Below are positions 1 through 7,044 of a DNA stretch of 8,183 bases, piece by piece. Positions within the stretch are counted from its first letter, which is position 1. Each line of letters starts with the position of its first letter. A program made the translations under genes and the position numbers. The stretch comes from an uncultured Bacilli bacterium (GTDB lineage Bacteria > Bacillota_I > Bacilli_A > RF39 > UBA660): NCBI GenBank assembly GCA_947584955.1, contig CANPWS010000051.1, positions 1-8,183 of the forward strand, read 5' to 3'. Below the pieces are notes generated by a model. The model saw only the letters and a program-made list of their open reading frames with translations. It made no database searches and was not told the origin of the DNA.

Positions 1-36
1 AAAAAAAAACTAGCTGTTATAGTTTTCCAGCTAGTT
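1..36 (-). terminator. Rho-independent terminator overlapping the end of a CDS
   Basis: Read on the minus strand, AACTAGCTG and CAGCTAGTT form a perfect 9-bp stem (plus-strand arms 28-36 and 8-16) around an 11-base loop, followed by at least seven T (plus-strand A run at 1-7). This is a classic intrinsic terminator for the 129-residue membrane protein gene. The TAA stop of that gene lies in the loop, so its last codons form the 5' arm of the stem. Confidence 0.93.
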
Positions 37-406
37 CTTTACAATTAACTCCTTCTTTTTCTTTAAAAGGACTCGTTATACACACTCGACATATATTATA
101 ATCTGATTCGACATCACTAAAAGCAGCTACGATTCCAAAAATAAATGATACTATTGTTGGAATAAAGAATATAGCTACAGCAGCAACAATTCTAAATGCT
201 AATGACTTAGCAGCTTTAGTTATAGCTTTATCATCACTAGATACAACAGCTTTACCTAAATCAACCATTCCTAAAATTATTAATAATAAAGGTATAACTA
301 TTTTAAATACAAATAATATTATTCCTACTAATTGCCATATATTTGCTGTATTTGTACAAAAATCAACACCATTACTAACAGTTTCTGTTACTGTTTCTCC
401 AGGCAT
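17..406 (-). CDS. Small two-helix membrane protein, VirB2/TrbC pilin-like
   Basis: This 129-residue protein has two strong hydrophobic segments, at about residues 24-50 and 70-96, joined by a short polar loop containing SSDDK. The second segment carries the motif AIFFIPTIVSFIFG. Cysteines stand at 17, 106, 109 and 122, outside the membrane segments, so they could pair on the outer face. The layout (short polar N-terminus, two helices, charged loop) recalls VirB2/TrbC pilins and small holin-like proteins; similar unnamed proteins are common in low-GC gut Firmicutes, from memory. No cleavable signal peptide is evident. The whole protein aligns with the C-terminal domain of the adjacent upstream gene (489-1805), including all four cysteines. 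The start is supported by AGGAG at 414-418, seven bases upstream. It has its own promoter, and its 3' end lies in a terminator. The pilin assignment is an inference. Confidence 0.88.
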   Translation of the reverse strand: MPGETVTETVSNGVDFCTNTANIWQLVGIILFVFKIVIPLLLIILGMVDLGKAVVSSDDKAITKAAKSLAFRIVAAVAIFFIPTIVSFIFGIVAAFSDVESDYNICRVCITSPFKEKEGVNCKELAGKL

Positions 407-434
407 TTTAACACTCCTCTCTCTTTATAATCTA

Positions 435-463
435 ATTTTAGCTTAAATTAAGGTTCTTGTCAA
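435..463 (-). promoter_or_regulatory. Sigma-A type promoter for the 129-residue membrane protein gene
   Basis: On the minus strand a perfect -35 box TTGACA (458-463) is followed by a 17-bp spacer and the -10 box TAAAAT (435-440). Transcription would begin near 428, giving a leader of about 20 bases that contains the AGGAG ribosome binding site. No terminator separates this promoter from the upstream gene (stop at 489), so read-through may add to expression. Confidence 0.85.
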
Positions 464-488
464 TACTATGTGCCTACCAAATGTCAAA

Positions 489-1805
489 TTAATTAAATAT
501 TCCCCCACCACCACTGGTATCACAAGAATTAGGATCAGTCAAACAATTTAAACAAATTTCATAATCGTTTTGATAATCACTAAAACCTGATACAACAGTG
601 CCAAATATAAAATTTATTATAGTTGGTACAAAAAATATAGCTACTGCAATTATAATTCTCTTAATTATTTTACTCCTTGCATTACTTACTTTTTTTTCAT
701 CTCCTGCAAATACTGCAGTTGCTAAATCATAAATTATAAGAACAATTAAAAGTATTGGTACTCCTATTCTTATAATGTTCATTCCCGTGTTTATATATCC
801 TATTAACTCTTCGTTAAATAAAGTACAATTAACAGATGGAGAGCCTGGTTTAATTGGTTCTGACTCACATGGCTGTAAAACAAATGTTTTTGTACTCTCT
901 ACATCTACTTCATTTCCTTTTATTTTTAAAGTATTTGGCCTAAAAGTTGAAAATGATTCATGTGTCAAACGTCCACTTGGGCGTTCCACAGATGCATATA
1001 AATAGTATATATTTTGAGGACAAGAATTTCCTACTGATGTTATTTGATTAGTATAATAATGTGCCTCGTCTGTATCATCTGAAGAAGTTGAATCAAAAGT
1101 AATAATTGCTGAACTGTTAATACTTTTATATTCTATTAAGGTTTTTTTAGCACTATTATTGTAATATAATATTGCAAAATCACCATTAGTGCTTGCATAC
1201 CTACAAATTCCTGGATATTCTGATTCACGTTCATTTTTTTTACATGTATCAAAATATAAATCATTTAATATAGCTCCATCTACATTATCATATATTAATT
1301 TTGATGATGTAGCGCCTTTAAAAGCTCCAGAATTAATGCTACCATTTGAAACATTATGGCATTCTTTTCCTCCATTATCATAGCAAGTTGATGTCAAGCT
1401 ATTATCTACATAAGCAGAAGTTGGGCATTTTCCTTCTTGAAGTGAGCTTGCTGCTCCACCTTGTAAATAATGCTCGTTATCATTTGCTGAATCAGTTACT
1501 AATTCTCCTAAATCATTTACTTCAACTCCACTACTACCGCTATAAAATTTTGAATTAGTATTATCATAATATATATAATTATAAAATTTCTTACCATTAT
1601 ATTCTTTTTTTCCATTTTTAGCAGTTCCACCATTATACGTAACTTCATATAAACATGTTAATTTAATATTATCTGTCTCATTACTTTTTACTTTACTTTC
1701 ACATTCGTTGTCATCTGTAGTACATACATCTGCTAAAACTTTTTTATTATTATAGCAAAAAAACATTAGCGTAAGCAAAAATAGTAATAATATATTTTTC
1801 TTCAT
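489..1805 (-). CDS. Secreted Cys-rich protein with C-terminal two-helix pilin-like membrane domain
   Basis: The start at 1805 gives 438 residues and is preferred over an in-frame ATG at 1817. GAGG lies 6-7 bases before 1805, whereas the only purine-rich motif near 1817 abuts the ATG. From 1805 the protein opens with a clear signal peptide: Lys-Lys, a hydrophobic core at about 4-16, and a VLA cleavage site after residue 25. A region of about 300 residues follows, rich in Ser, Thr, Asn and Tyr with many cysteines, expected outside the cell. The C-terminal part (about 327-430) has two membrane helices at about 346-366 and 380-408 and the motif AIFFVPTIINFIFG. It matches the 129-residue neighbour, with Cys 327, 418, 421 and 429 equivalent to 17, 106, 109 and 122. 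A Gly-rich tail ends the protein. I do not recognise the ectodomain. A role as a surface adhesin or a minor component of a pilus-like assembly is a guess. Confidence 0.88.
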   Translation of the reverse strand: MKKNILLLFLLTLMFFCYNNKKVLADVCTTDDNECESKVKSNETDNIKLTCLYEVTYNGGTAKNGKKEYNGKKFYNYIYYDNTNSKFYSGSSGVEVNDLGELVTDSANDNEHYLQGGAASSLQEGKCPTSAYVDNSLTSTCYDNGGKECHNVSNGSINSGAFKGATSSKLIYDNVDGAILNDLYFDTCKKNERESEYPGICRYASTNGDFAILYYNNSAKKTLIEYKSINSSAIITFDSTSSDDTDEAHYYTNQITSVGNSCPQNIYYLYASVERPSGRLTHESFSTFRPNTLKIKGNEVDVESTKTFVLQPCESEPIKPGSPSVNCTLFNEELIGYINTGMNIIRIGVPILLIVLIIYDLATAVFAGDEKKVSNARSKIIKRIIIAVAIFFVPTIINFIFGTVVSGFSDYQNDYEICLNCLTDPNSCDTSGGGGIFN

Positions 1806-1857
1806 AAATAACCTCATTCCAAAACGACAAAAAATTATAATAATTTATCTTAACGTT

Positions 1858-1866
1858 ATTATATCA
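1858..1866 (-). promoter_or_regulatory. Extended -10 promoter for the secreted Cys-rich gene
   Basis: The minus strand reads TGATATAAT, an extended -10 element (TGn plus a consensus TATAAT), about 53 bases before the start at 1805. No good -35 box lies 16-18 bp upstream, which fits an extended -10 promoter. The 8-bp palindrome TAACGTTA (1851-1858) lies immediately downstream, at the predicted transcription start. Confidence 0.65.
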
Positions 1867-1898
1867 CAAAAAGTTTAAATAAGAAATAAAAATTTAAT

Positions 1899-1933
1899 TA
1901 AAAAAGCTACAATGCAAATCTTTGCTTTTGTAG
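1899..1933 (-). terminator. Rho-independent terminator after the DUF1292-like gene
   Basis: On the minus strand CTACAA (plus 1928-1933) pairs with TTGTAG (plus 1907-1912). Inside it GCAAA pairs with TTTGC, with a small asymmetry between the two stems. Six T follow (plus 1900-1905). It begins eight bases after the TAA at 1942-1944 and closes the unit begun at 3438. It also insulates the next promoter at 1858. Confidence 0.88.
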
Positions 1934-1941
1934 TTTTAATT

Positions 1942-2190
1942 TTATTCTTCAATTTTTAATTTTCGATTAAATAATGGTAGTATTTTAGTTAATATATCTT
2001 GATTAGTTTCTTTTTGCACACTACCATCTTCATATACTTTTAATATATGATATTTATTTAGTGTATCACTTTCATCTTCGTTAACTTTATCAACATATAA
2101 ATATACTTCACCATCATATTCTAAAGATTCTAATATTACAACCTTGCTATCATCTTCAAAAGTAATAATATCATATTTATTAAATTTCAT
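1942..2190 (-). CDS. Small DUF1292-like acidic protein
   Basis: An 82-residue soluble acidic protein with no signal peptide or membrane segment. Its predicted alternating strands (IITFEDDSKVVILESLEYDG, then EVYLYVD and YHILKVYEDGS) resemble DUF1292 proteins: small Firmicute proteins with a beta-rich core, an E/D-rich composition and no firmly assigned function. Here the C-terminus is more basic (residues 68-80) than the acidic tail usual in that family. The start at 2190 has GAGG 6-7 bases upstream. The gap to the upstream coiled-coil gene is 12 bases and the ribosome binding site lies in it, so the two are very likely cotranscribed. The family call is from overall pattern only. Confidence 0.85.
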   Translation of the reverse strand: MKFNKYDIITFEDDSKVVILESLEYDGEVYLYVDKVNEDESDTLNKYHILKVYEDGSVQKETNQDILTKILPLFNRKLKIEE

Positions 2191-2202
2191 AATAACCTCT
2201 CT

Positions 2203-3438
2203 TTATTTCTTTTTAAATACTTGTTCTTTTACTTGATCATAGCCAAATGCTACTCCAGGTATTGCTATTAATAATGCTGGATTAGTTATCAATACTGCTA
2301 CGGCCGCAGCAATAGTTCCTAGTCCTAATATTGCTAAGCCTTTACTACCAACTTTCTTTAATATTTTTCCTGTTGCATGATGTATACTTTTAATTTTTTT
2401 ATGTGGTTCAGGTTTTATAGGATCAAGATCTGTTTCATTTGTTAATTCTGATTCTTCTTTTGCATTTTCATCTACTACTTCATATTCTGCATCCACAAAA
2501 TCATTTGAATTAGGTACTGGTGTAGCTTTTACTGCAACTGGTTCTGGCACTTTAATTTCTGTTTCATCTTCATCTGATTCTTTATATTCAAAATTAACAA
2601 GATTATCTGTATTTTCTTTTTCTTTTACTGTTTCTTCTTTTTTATCTTCTTGCTTTTCTTCTTCTTTTACGTTAGTAACTATATCTTCTTCTTTAGCCTC
2701 ATCTTGTTTTATTTCGTTAATAACAGGTTCTTCTTTTTCTGTATTTTCTTGTACTTCTTCATATGAATCTTGATTTTCATTTTTTTCTTTTTCAATATTT
2801 TCTTTTTCAAGTTTTTCTTTTTTATCTTTACTTAATTTTTCTTTTGCTAATAATTTAACATCAGCAAGTAAATTTTCTTCGGATATTATTTCTTGTTTTT
2901 TATCCATTAAATTTCTTATTTCTTTTTCTTTTTTATGTATTTCATTTTCAATAGAAAATTTAATACCATATTCTAACTCTGAAGTTATCATATTTTTAAG
3001 ATAAACTATGCGATCTTCTTTTTCTTCTATATCTTTATTTAATTTATTTACTTCATCAATTTTACCATATACATATTCTTTCCTAGATTCTATACTTGGA
3101 GATAATGAATTAATTTTTTCATCTAATTCTATTTCTTTTTTATTTATTTCTTTTAAACTATCTTTAGCTCTTTCTATTATATTTTTCATATCATATTGTT
3201 CAAGATCATCTATATTTGATACATTTATATCTTCTATTAATATATCTAATCTTGATATCAATTTATTTTGATCTAAATTGTTTATATTTTTTGGTAAAAC
3301 TTTACTTGTAAATACTTCTGGAAAATTTTTTATTAAATCATAAATTGGATTTAATACATTCATCCTATCATTTTGTACTTGAGTCTTATTTTTCTTAAGA
3401 TCTTCTAATGCTAATTTTAAAGAAACATAACTATCCAT
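2203..3438 (-). CDS. Coiled-coil Glu/Lys-rich protein with C-terminal membrane segment
   Basis: A 411-residue protein in three parts. Residues 1-200 are a long helical coiled-coil region with heptad-like Leu/Ile spacing and many Glu, Lys and Asp. Residues about 200-350 are a low-complexity, probably disordered linker dominated by Glu and Lys, with a short Pro-rich stretch (VPEPVAVKATPVP). Residues about 366-400 are a Gly/Ala-rich hydrophobic stretch interrupted by Asn-Pro at 386-387, which could be one bent helix or a helical hairpin; a basic tail follows. There is no N-terminal signal, so the coiled coil is probably cytoplasmic and tethered by its C-terminus. The start has AGGAAG eight bases upstream, and a strong promoter lies just ahead. 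I do not recognise the family. A structural or scaffold role at the membrane is inferred only from architecture. Confidence 0.88.
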   Translation of the reverse strand: MDSYVSLKLALEDLKKNKTQVQNDRMNVLNPIYDLIKNFPEVFTSKVLPKNINNLDQNKLISRLDILIEDINVSNIDDLEQYDMKNIIERAKDSLKEINKKEIELDEKINSLSPSIESRKEYVYGKIDEVNKLNKDIEEKEDRIVYLKNMITSELEYGIKFSIENEIHKKEKEIRNLMDKKQEIISEENLLADVKLLAKEKLSKDKKEKLEKENIEKEKNENQDSYEEVQENTEKEEPVINEIKQDEAKEEDIVTNVKEEEKQEDKKEETVKEKENTDNLVNFEYKESDEDETEIKVPEPVAVKATPVPNSNDFVDAEYEVVDENAKEESELTNETDLDPIKPEPHKKIKSIHHATGKILKKVGSKGLAILGLGTIAAAVAVLITNPALLIAIPGVAFGYDQVKEQVFKKK

Positions 3439-3456
3439 AATTATAACTTCCTCTCT

Positions 3457-3470
3457 TACAATGTATTGTA
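3457..3470. promoter_or_regulatory. Perfect inverted repeat overlapping the -10 box (possible operator)
   Basis: The minus strand reads TACAATACATTGTA: two perfect 6-base arms with a 2-base spacer. The first arm is itself the -10 hexamer of the promoter at 3465-3493, and the second covers the predicted transcription start. A dimeric repressor bound here would block the promoter. The TACA/TGTA half-site style recalls CopY and BlaI/MecI operators, but the spacing is not theirs, so no regulator is assigned. Confidence 0.5.
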
Positions 3471-3493
3471 GCAGTTTTTTTTATGATTGTCAA
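3465..3493 (-). promoter_or_regulatory. Sigma-A type promoter for the coiled-coil and DUF1292-like genes
   Basis: On the minus strand the consensus -35 TTGACA (3488-3493), a 17-bp spacer with an eight-A run and the -10 TACAAT (3465-3470) lie about 30 bases before the ATG at 3438. The leader would be about 20 bases and holds the AGGAAG ribosome binding site. Confidence 0.87.
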
Positions 3494-3568
3494 TGATTTA
3501 AGAATCTCTTTACATCTAATAAATTTAATAAAAATAATGATTTTTAATAGATATTATCTTAATTTTTA

Positions 3569-3982
3569 TTATAATTTTTCTATTAAATTTTTCATAACTA
3601 TATAATTTATTATCATAGTAAATGGTGTTATTATAATTTTAACTACTATATTTATATATTTTTTTAATAAACTTATATTTATATTAATTAAATAATCTTT
3701 TAATATTATCATTATCTTTGATACTGTAATTATTAATATTACTTGATACACTATATATATTATATATTTTATTTTTAAATTTATTTTACTATTATTTTTA
3801 AATATTTTCCTTGTTGAAGTTAAATAAACAAATGTTACTCCAAATAATGAACTAATCATATTAGCTATATCTACATTTATTTTTAATAAACTAGTTAATA
3901 AGGTATAAATTATTAAATCTATTATCCATCCAATACCAGATAATCCAAAAAATTTAAATGCTTCGACTATTATTTTTTTCAT
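3569..3982 (-). CDS. GtrA-family membrane protein
   Basis: A 137-residue protein with four membrane helices at about 8-33, 40-58, 71-94 and 112-134, the length and topology of GtrA proteins. The opening FKFFGLSGIGWIIDLIIY matches the family pattern of an aromatic-Gly start followed by an Asp in helix 1. A basic segment after helix 2 (TSTRKIFKN) corresponds to the usual position before the charged loop. GtrA relatives are thought to move undecaprenyl-phosphate-linked sugars across the membrane for modification of surface polymers. The ATG overlaps the TGA of the preceding frame as ATGA, which suggests translational coupling, and AAAGGA lies about seven bases upstream. It is the last gene of the envelope-sugar operon; only a weak AT-rich inverted repeat follows, not a convincing terminator. 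Confidence 0.92.
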   Translation of the reverse strand: MKKIIVEAFKFFGLSGIGWIIDLIIYTLLTSLLKINVDIANMISSLFGVTFVYLTSTRKIFKNNSKINLKIKYIIYIVYQVILIITVSKIMIILKDYLININISLLKKYINIVVKIIITPFTMIINYIVMKNLIEKL

Positions 3983-4191
3983 TTTTCTATCCTTTTATAT
4001 ATTTTATAATATACTAACTTATGATGATATATATTAATCTTATTATATTCATATACTAATTCATATTCTGATTTATCTATATTATAATATAAAGTATCAT
4101 CATTATTTAATAATAGATAATCAAAATTATATTTATTTAAAAAATATTTATAATTTAATTTTCCATTTTGTAAATTATAATATTCAAGCAT
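3979..4191 (-). CDS. C-terminal piece of the split GT-C-like membrane protein
   Basis: This 70-residue frame has no membrane segment and resembles the soluble C-terminal domain of bacterial GT-C-like proteins. In those, a stretch such as KYNFDYLLLNNDDTLYY (aspartates near residues 32-33) and then ELVYEYNKINIY follows the GGYL and SRAE motifs. Those motifs end the preceding frame, so the two are best read as one gene broken by a frameshift. Translation in this frame upstream of the ATG continues sensibly as EQKDIMLEYYNLQ, which indicates that the frame was open further upstream before the break. The overlap with the preceding frame is eight bases (ATGCTTGA). Only a weak AGAAAG stands before the ATG, so separate translation would depend on coupling. 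It overlaps the GtrA start by four bases. Confidence 0.7.
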   Translation of the reverse strand: MLEYYNLQNGKLNYKYFLNKYNFDYLLLNNDDTLYYNIDKSEYELVYEYNKINIYHHKLVYYKIYKRIEK

Positions 4192-5446
4192 TATATCTTT
4201 CTGCTCTTGAATCTATATAACATTTATATCCTCTATATTCTAAATATCCACCATCATTATAATTTGTATATAATTTTATATTCTTATTTGCATATTTATC
4301 TAAATAATTAGCAGCATCATATAAAGAATCATCTTCTTCTTTTAAAAGATTTATATTAGTTATATATAATGAACCTAAAAATAATATTAAGATAATTATT
4401 AATATTGTATCTTTTTTTTCTATTTTTAATTTTATTTCTTTTTCTTCTTTTATATATGATTTTAAATTATAACTTAATGGTAAAATACTTACTATTAAAA
4501 AATATATTATTCCTTTATAATGATTTAATAATAGGTATAATGTTCCTAAGAATAATAATAAATATCTTATATTAATTTTATTTTTTCTATTTAAATAATA
4601 TGTTATTAAAATTATGAATATAAATATATAGATTATAAGTCCATTATCTATTGTAAGTGGTTTCATTTCTCCGACTGCTTGATTTATATAACTTATTCCA
4701 TATGAATTAAATAAATATTTTATTGCTTCTATTCCATATGGATTTATAAATCCTACTAAAAACATTATTATCATTGTTATTATTAAGTTTTTTATATTAT
4801 ATTTTTCATTTTCACAAAAGCTTAATTTAATTGTTCCTAATATATATGGAATCATAAAGATAAATAACATTAAAAATGATGATGAATGAAAATTTATCAT
4901 TAATAATGCTATTATTGGTAATCCTATTAAATATTTTGAATTTTTATTTTTTATATATAATTCTAATAAATATATTTCTAATAATAAGAATGTTATATCA
5001 AATATTTGTGGTCTTGTAGTTAAGACTGACACTGACATCATCATATCTATTATTATTGTAATTAATAATGATATTTTTATTTGATTTTGACTTACTAATA
5101 AACATATTTTATATAATAAATATACTATTATAATATTTATTATATTTATTAAAATAAACATTCCTGTTATGCCAAAGTTACTATATACAAGATAGAATAT
5201 TATATCTGTAAGATGTTGCTGCACTATAAAATTTAATCCTTCATGTATTGTAAATGGTTCTATTTTTATATATCCATTATTTAATATATATTTACCTGTA
5301 TTTATTAAAAACCAAAAATCATTATTTACTTTAAAAGTATTAAATCCCAAAAATATTATTGGTAAAATAAGAAATACCATTCTTATTTTTTTACTTGGAC
5401 ACCATTTAATATAATCTTTTAATATATTTTTTATTTTAGTTTTCAT
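4184..5446 (-). CDS. Polytopic GT-C-like membrane protein, lacking its C-terminus
   Basis: The start at 5446 (420 residues) is preferred over an in-frame ATG at 5470. AAAGGA lies 11 bases upstream of 5446, whereas nothing resembling a ribosome binding site precedes 5470, which would overlap the previous gene by 35 bases. About ten hydrophobic helices span residues 20-365. Motifs typical of a large bacterial family of GT-C-like membrane proteins appear in order (numbered from 5470): NNDFWFLINTG (49-59), with an Asp in the first outer loop as in GT-C enzymes; QQHLTDIIFYLVY (84-96); TTRPQIF (151-157); NFHSS (193-197); INPYG (242-246); GGYLEYRGY (407-415); and IDSRAE (419-424). The frame stops four codons after SRAE, and the expected C-terminal domain continues in the +1 frame at 3979-4191. 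A glycosyltransferase role using a lipid-linked sugar donor is inferred from family resemblance. The substrate is unknown. Confidence 0.87.
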   Translation of the reverse strand: MKTKIKNILKDYIKWCPSKKIRMVFLILPIIFLGFNTFKVNNDFWFLINTGKYILNNGYIKIEPFTIHEGLNFIVQQHLTDIIFYLVYSNFGITGMFILINIINIIIVYLLYKICLLVSQNQIKISLLITIIIDMMMSVSVLTTRPQIFDITFLLLEIYLLELYIKNKNSKYLIGLPIIALLMINFHSSSFLMLFIFMIPYILGTIKLSFCENEKYNIKNLIITMIIMFLVGFINPYGIEAIKYLFNSYGISYINQAVGEMKPLTIDNGLIIYIFIFIILITYYLNRKNKINIRYLLLFLGTLYLLLNHYKGIIYFLIVSILPLSYNLKSYIKEEKEIKLKIEKKDTILIIILILFLGSLYITNINLLKEEDDSLYDAANYLDKYANKNIKLYTNYNDGGYLEYRGYKCYIDSRAERYNA

Positions 5447-7007
5447 TGTTACTTTTTTCCTTTGTTTCATGATAATTTTTATCTGTGTTAACGCTCCAAA
5501 TATTTTCTTTATCTTTTATATTATTTAATATATTATCAATACAGGTTAAAGCACATTCCATTGAATGATCCATATTATTATATCTATGTTGTCCATTTCT
5601 TCCTATACAGTATAAATTATCATATTTATTTAAATATTCTTTTACTTTATTAAATTCTTTATAACTACCAAAATATGCTGGATAAGCTTTTTCTACTTTT
5701 TGAACATGATAATCTATTATTTTAGTATCATTATCTATTATTCCTATTTTACTTAATTCATTTTGAGCTAATTCTTTTAACTCTTCATTTGTTTTATTCC
5801 ATAACTCATCATTTATATTACAAAAATATTCTAATCCTAATGAGACTGTATTTTCTATATCTTTTACTAGATAAGGAGACCAGTTATTAAATATTTGTAT
5901 TCTTCCTAAATTTACATCTGTGCTTTGGACATATATCCAACAATCTGGTATTATGTTATTTATTGTTTTTGTTTTAGTTTTATTTTCTATTTTTAATTTA
6001 TCTACTATTAATCCAATAGTAATAAAATCTCTATATACTAAATTATTAGCTATATCATTTATTTGTTTAGGTACTTTCTTCATTCCTGATATTAAATTTT
6101 TAATAGGCATTGAAGATATTAAATAATCTACTTTTATTTCTTCTTTTATACCTTTATTATTTTTATATATTATACTTGTAATTTTATTTTTATCATTATT
6201 TATTTTTAATACTTCACTATTTTTTAATATTTTTCCACCATTTTCAGTTATTATTTTTTCCATCTCTTCATACATTTCACCAGGTCCATATTTTGGATAA
6301 TAAAATGATTCTATTAATGATGTTTCTTTTTCTTTATTTTTTATTTTTAATGCACTACATATTGCATCTTTTAATACTTCTTTTATTGATAATCCTTTTA
6401 CTCTTTGACTTCCCCAAGATGCATCTATTTGATTAGGATTTACTCCCCATAATTTTTCTGTATACCCTTTAAAAAATATTGTATATATTTTTTTTCCAAA
6501 ACGATTTATATAAAAGTTTTCTAAATTGTCTTCATCTTTTTTTATTATTACACTTTTAATATAACTAAATCCACAATTTATAGTATTTATAATTCCTAAA
6601 TTTTTAATTGTATTAAAGTTTAATTTTACTGGATAATCAAAAAACTTTTTATCATAATATATTCTAGATACTCTATTTCTTATTAATAATACTTTGTCTT
6701 CTTTTTCTGGATCTAATCCATTTTCATCAAAACATTTATTTGTTCCTAATTTTAAATCATCATAACTACCTGATGCTTGTACTTTTAATATATCTTTCCA
6801 TATTTTGCTTACTCTTTCGTCTTTAGTAAAAAATCTATGTCCTCCAAGATCCATTCTATTTCCGTTATAATTTATTGTCTTGGATATTCCTCCGACTACT
6901 TCTTCTTTTTCTATTATTATTACTTCGTAATCTTTACTTTTTTGAAGTAAATAATATCCTGCGGTTAGACCAGCAGGTCCTGCTCCTACTATTACTACTT
7001 TTTTCAT
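5436..7007 (-). CDS. FAD-dependent oxidoreductase, UDP-galactopyranose mutase / protoporphyrinogen oxidase-like
   Basis: A 523-residue enzyme that binds FAD through the N-terminal Rossmann motif VVIVGAGPAGLTAGYYL (4-20), with an acidic residue ending strand 2 (IIIEKEE, 30-36) and VGGIS (38-42). GGHRFFTK (55-62), YTEKLWGVNP (182-191), SWGSQRVKG (198-206), YPKYGPGEM (237-245) and the C-terminal IGRNGQHRYNNMDHSM (468-483) are the conserved blocks of an amine-oxidase/UGM-like family often found beside GtrA and glycosyltransferase genes. I believe this is the group catalogued as PRK07208. Length is normal and the tail resembles other members. It probably acts on a nucleotide- or lipid-linked sugar in the cytoplasm. 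True Glf is shorter, so galactofuranose synthesis is possible but not shown, and haem synthesis is unlikely in this context. The ribosome binding site is weak (GAGA about nine bases from the ATG). It overlaps the next gene by 11 bases. Confidence 0.93.
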   Translation of the reverse strand: MKKVVIVGAGPAGLTAGYYLLQKSKDYEVIIIEKEEVVGGISKTINYNGNRMDLGGHRFFTKDERVSKIWKDILKVQASGSYDDLKLGTNKCFDENGLDPEKEDKVLLIRNRVSRIYYDKKFFDYPVKLNFNTIKNLGIINTINCGFSYIKSVIIKKDEDNLENFYINRFGKKIYTIFFKGYTEKLWGVNPNQIDASWGSQRVKGLSIKEVLKDAICSALKIKNKEKETSLIESFYYPKYGPGEMYEEMEKIITENGGKILKNSEVLKINNDKNKITSIIYKNNKGIKEEIKVDYLISSMPIKNLISGMKKVPKQINDIANNLVYRDFITIGLIVDKLKIENKTKTKTINNIIPDCWIYVQSTDVNLGRIQIFNNWSPYLVKDIENTVSLGLEYFCNINDELWNKTNEELKELAQNELSKIGIIDNDTKIIDYHVQKVEKAYPAYFGSYKEFNKVKEYLNKYDNLYCIGRNGQHRYNNMDHSMECALTCIDNILNNIKDKENIWSVNTDKNYHETKEKSNNEN

Positions 7008-7044
7008 ATTTAATTCTCATTTCTATTGTTACTAATATTTATTT

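Noticed and set aside
775..1558. Three plus-strand open frames within the secreted Cys-rich gene
   Set aside because: They lie opposite a gene with a signal peptide, promoter and coherent domains, have no ribosome binding sites or family resemblance, and overlap each other.
3008..3271. Plus-strand open frame of 87 codons, hydrophobic and Ser/Phe-rich
   Set aside because: It is the complement of a Glu/Lys-rich coiled coil, which gives Phe/Ser/Leu runs automatically; no start signals.
3541..3568. Terminator after the GtrA gene
   Set aside because: Only a weak all-AT inverted repeat around AGATAATATCT with few GC pairs and an A-rich flank; not distinguishable from AT-rich background.
4184..4191. 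TGA read as Trp (mycoplasma code) to join the two GT-C frames
   Set aside because: Reading through gives only two more codons (Ile, Leu) before TAA, and Trp is encoded by TGG elsewhere, so the standard code holds.
4180..4200. Programmed ribosomal frameshift joining the GT-C pieces
   Set aside because: No slippery heptamer and no CTT TGA signal as in RF2. A +1 shift at GCT TGA cannot be excluded, but a mutation is simpler.
5920..6126. Plus-strand open frame of 68 codons with hydrophobic character
   Set aside because: Shadow of conserved blocks in the FAD enzyme; no promoter or ribosome binding site.
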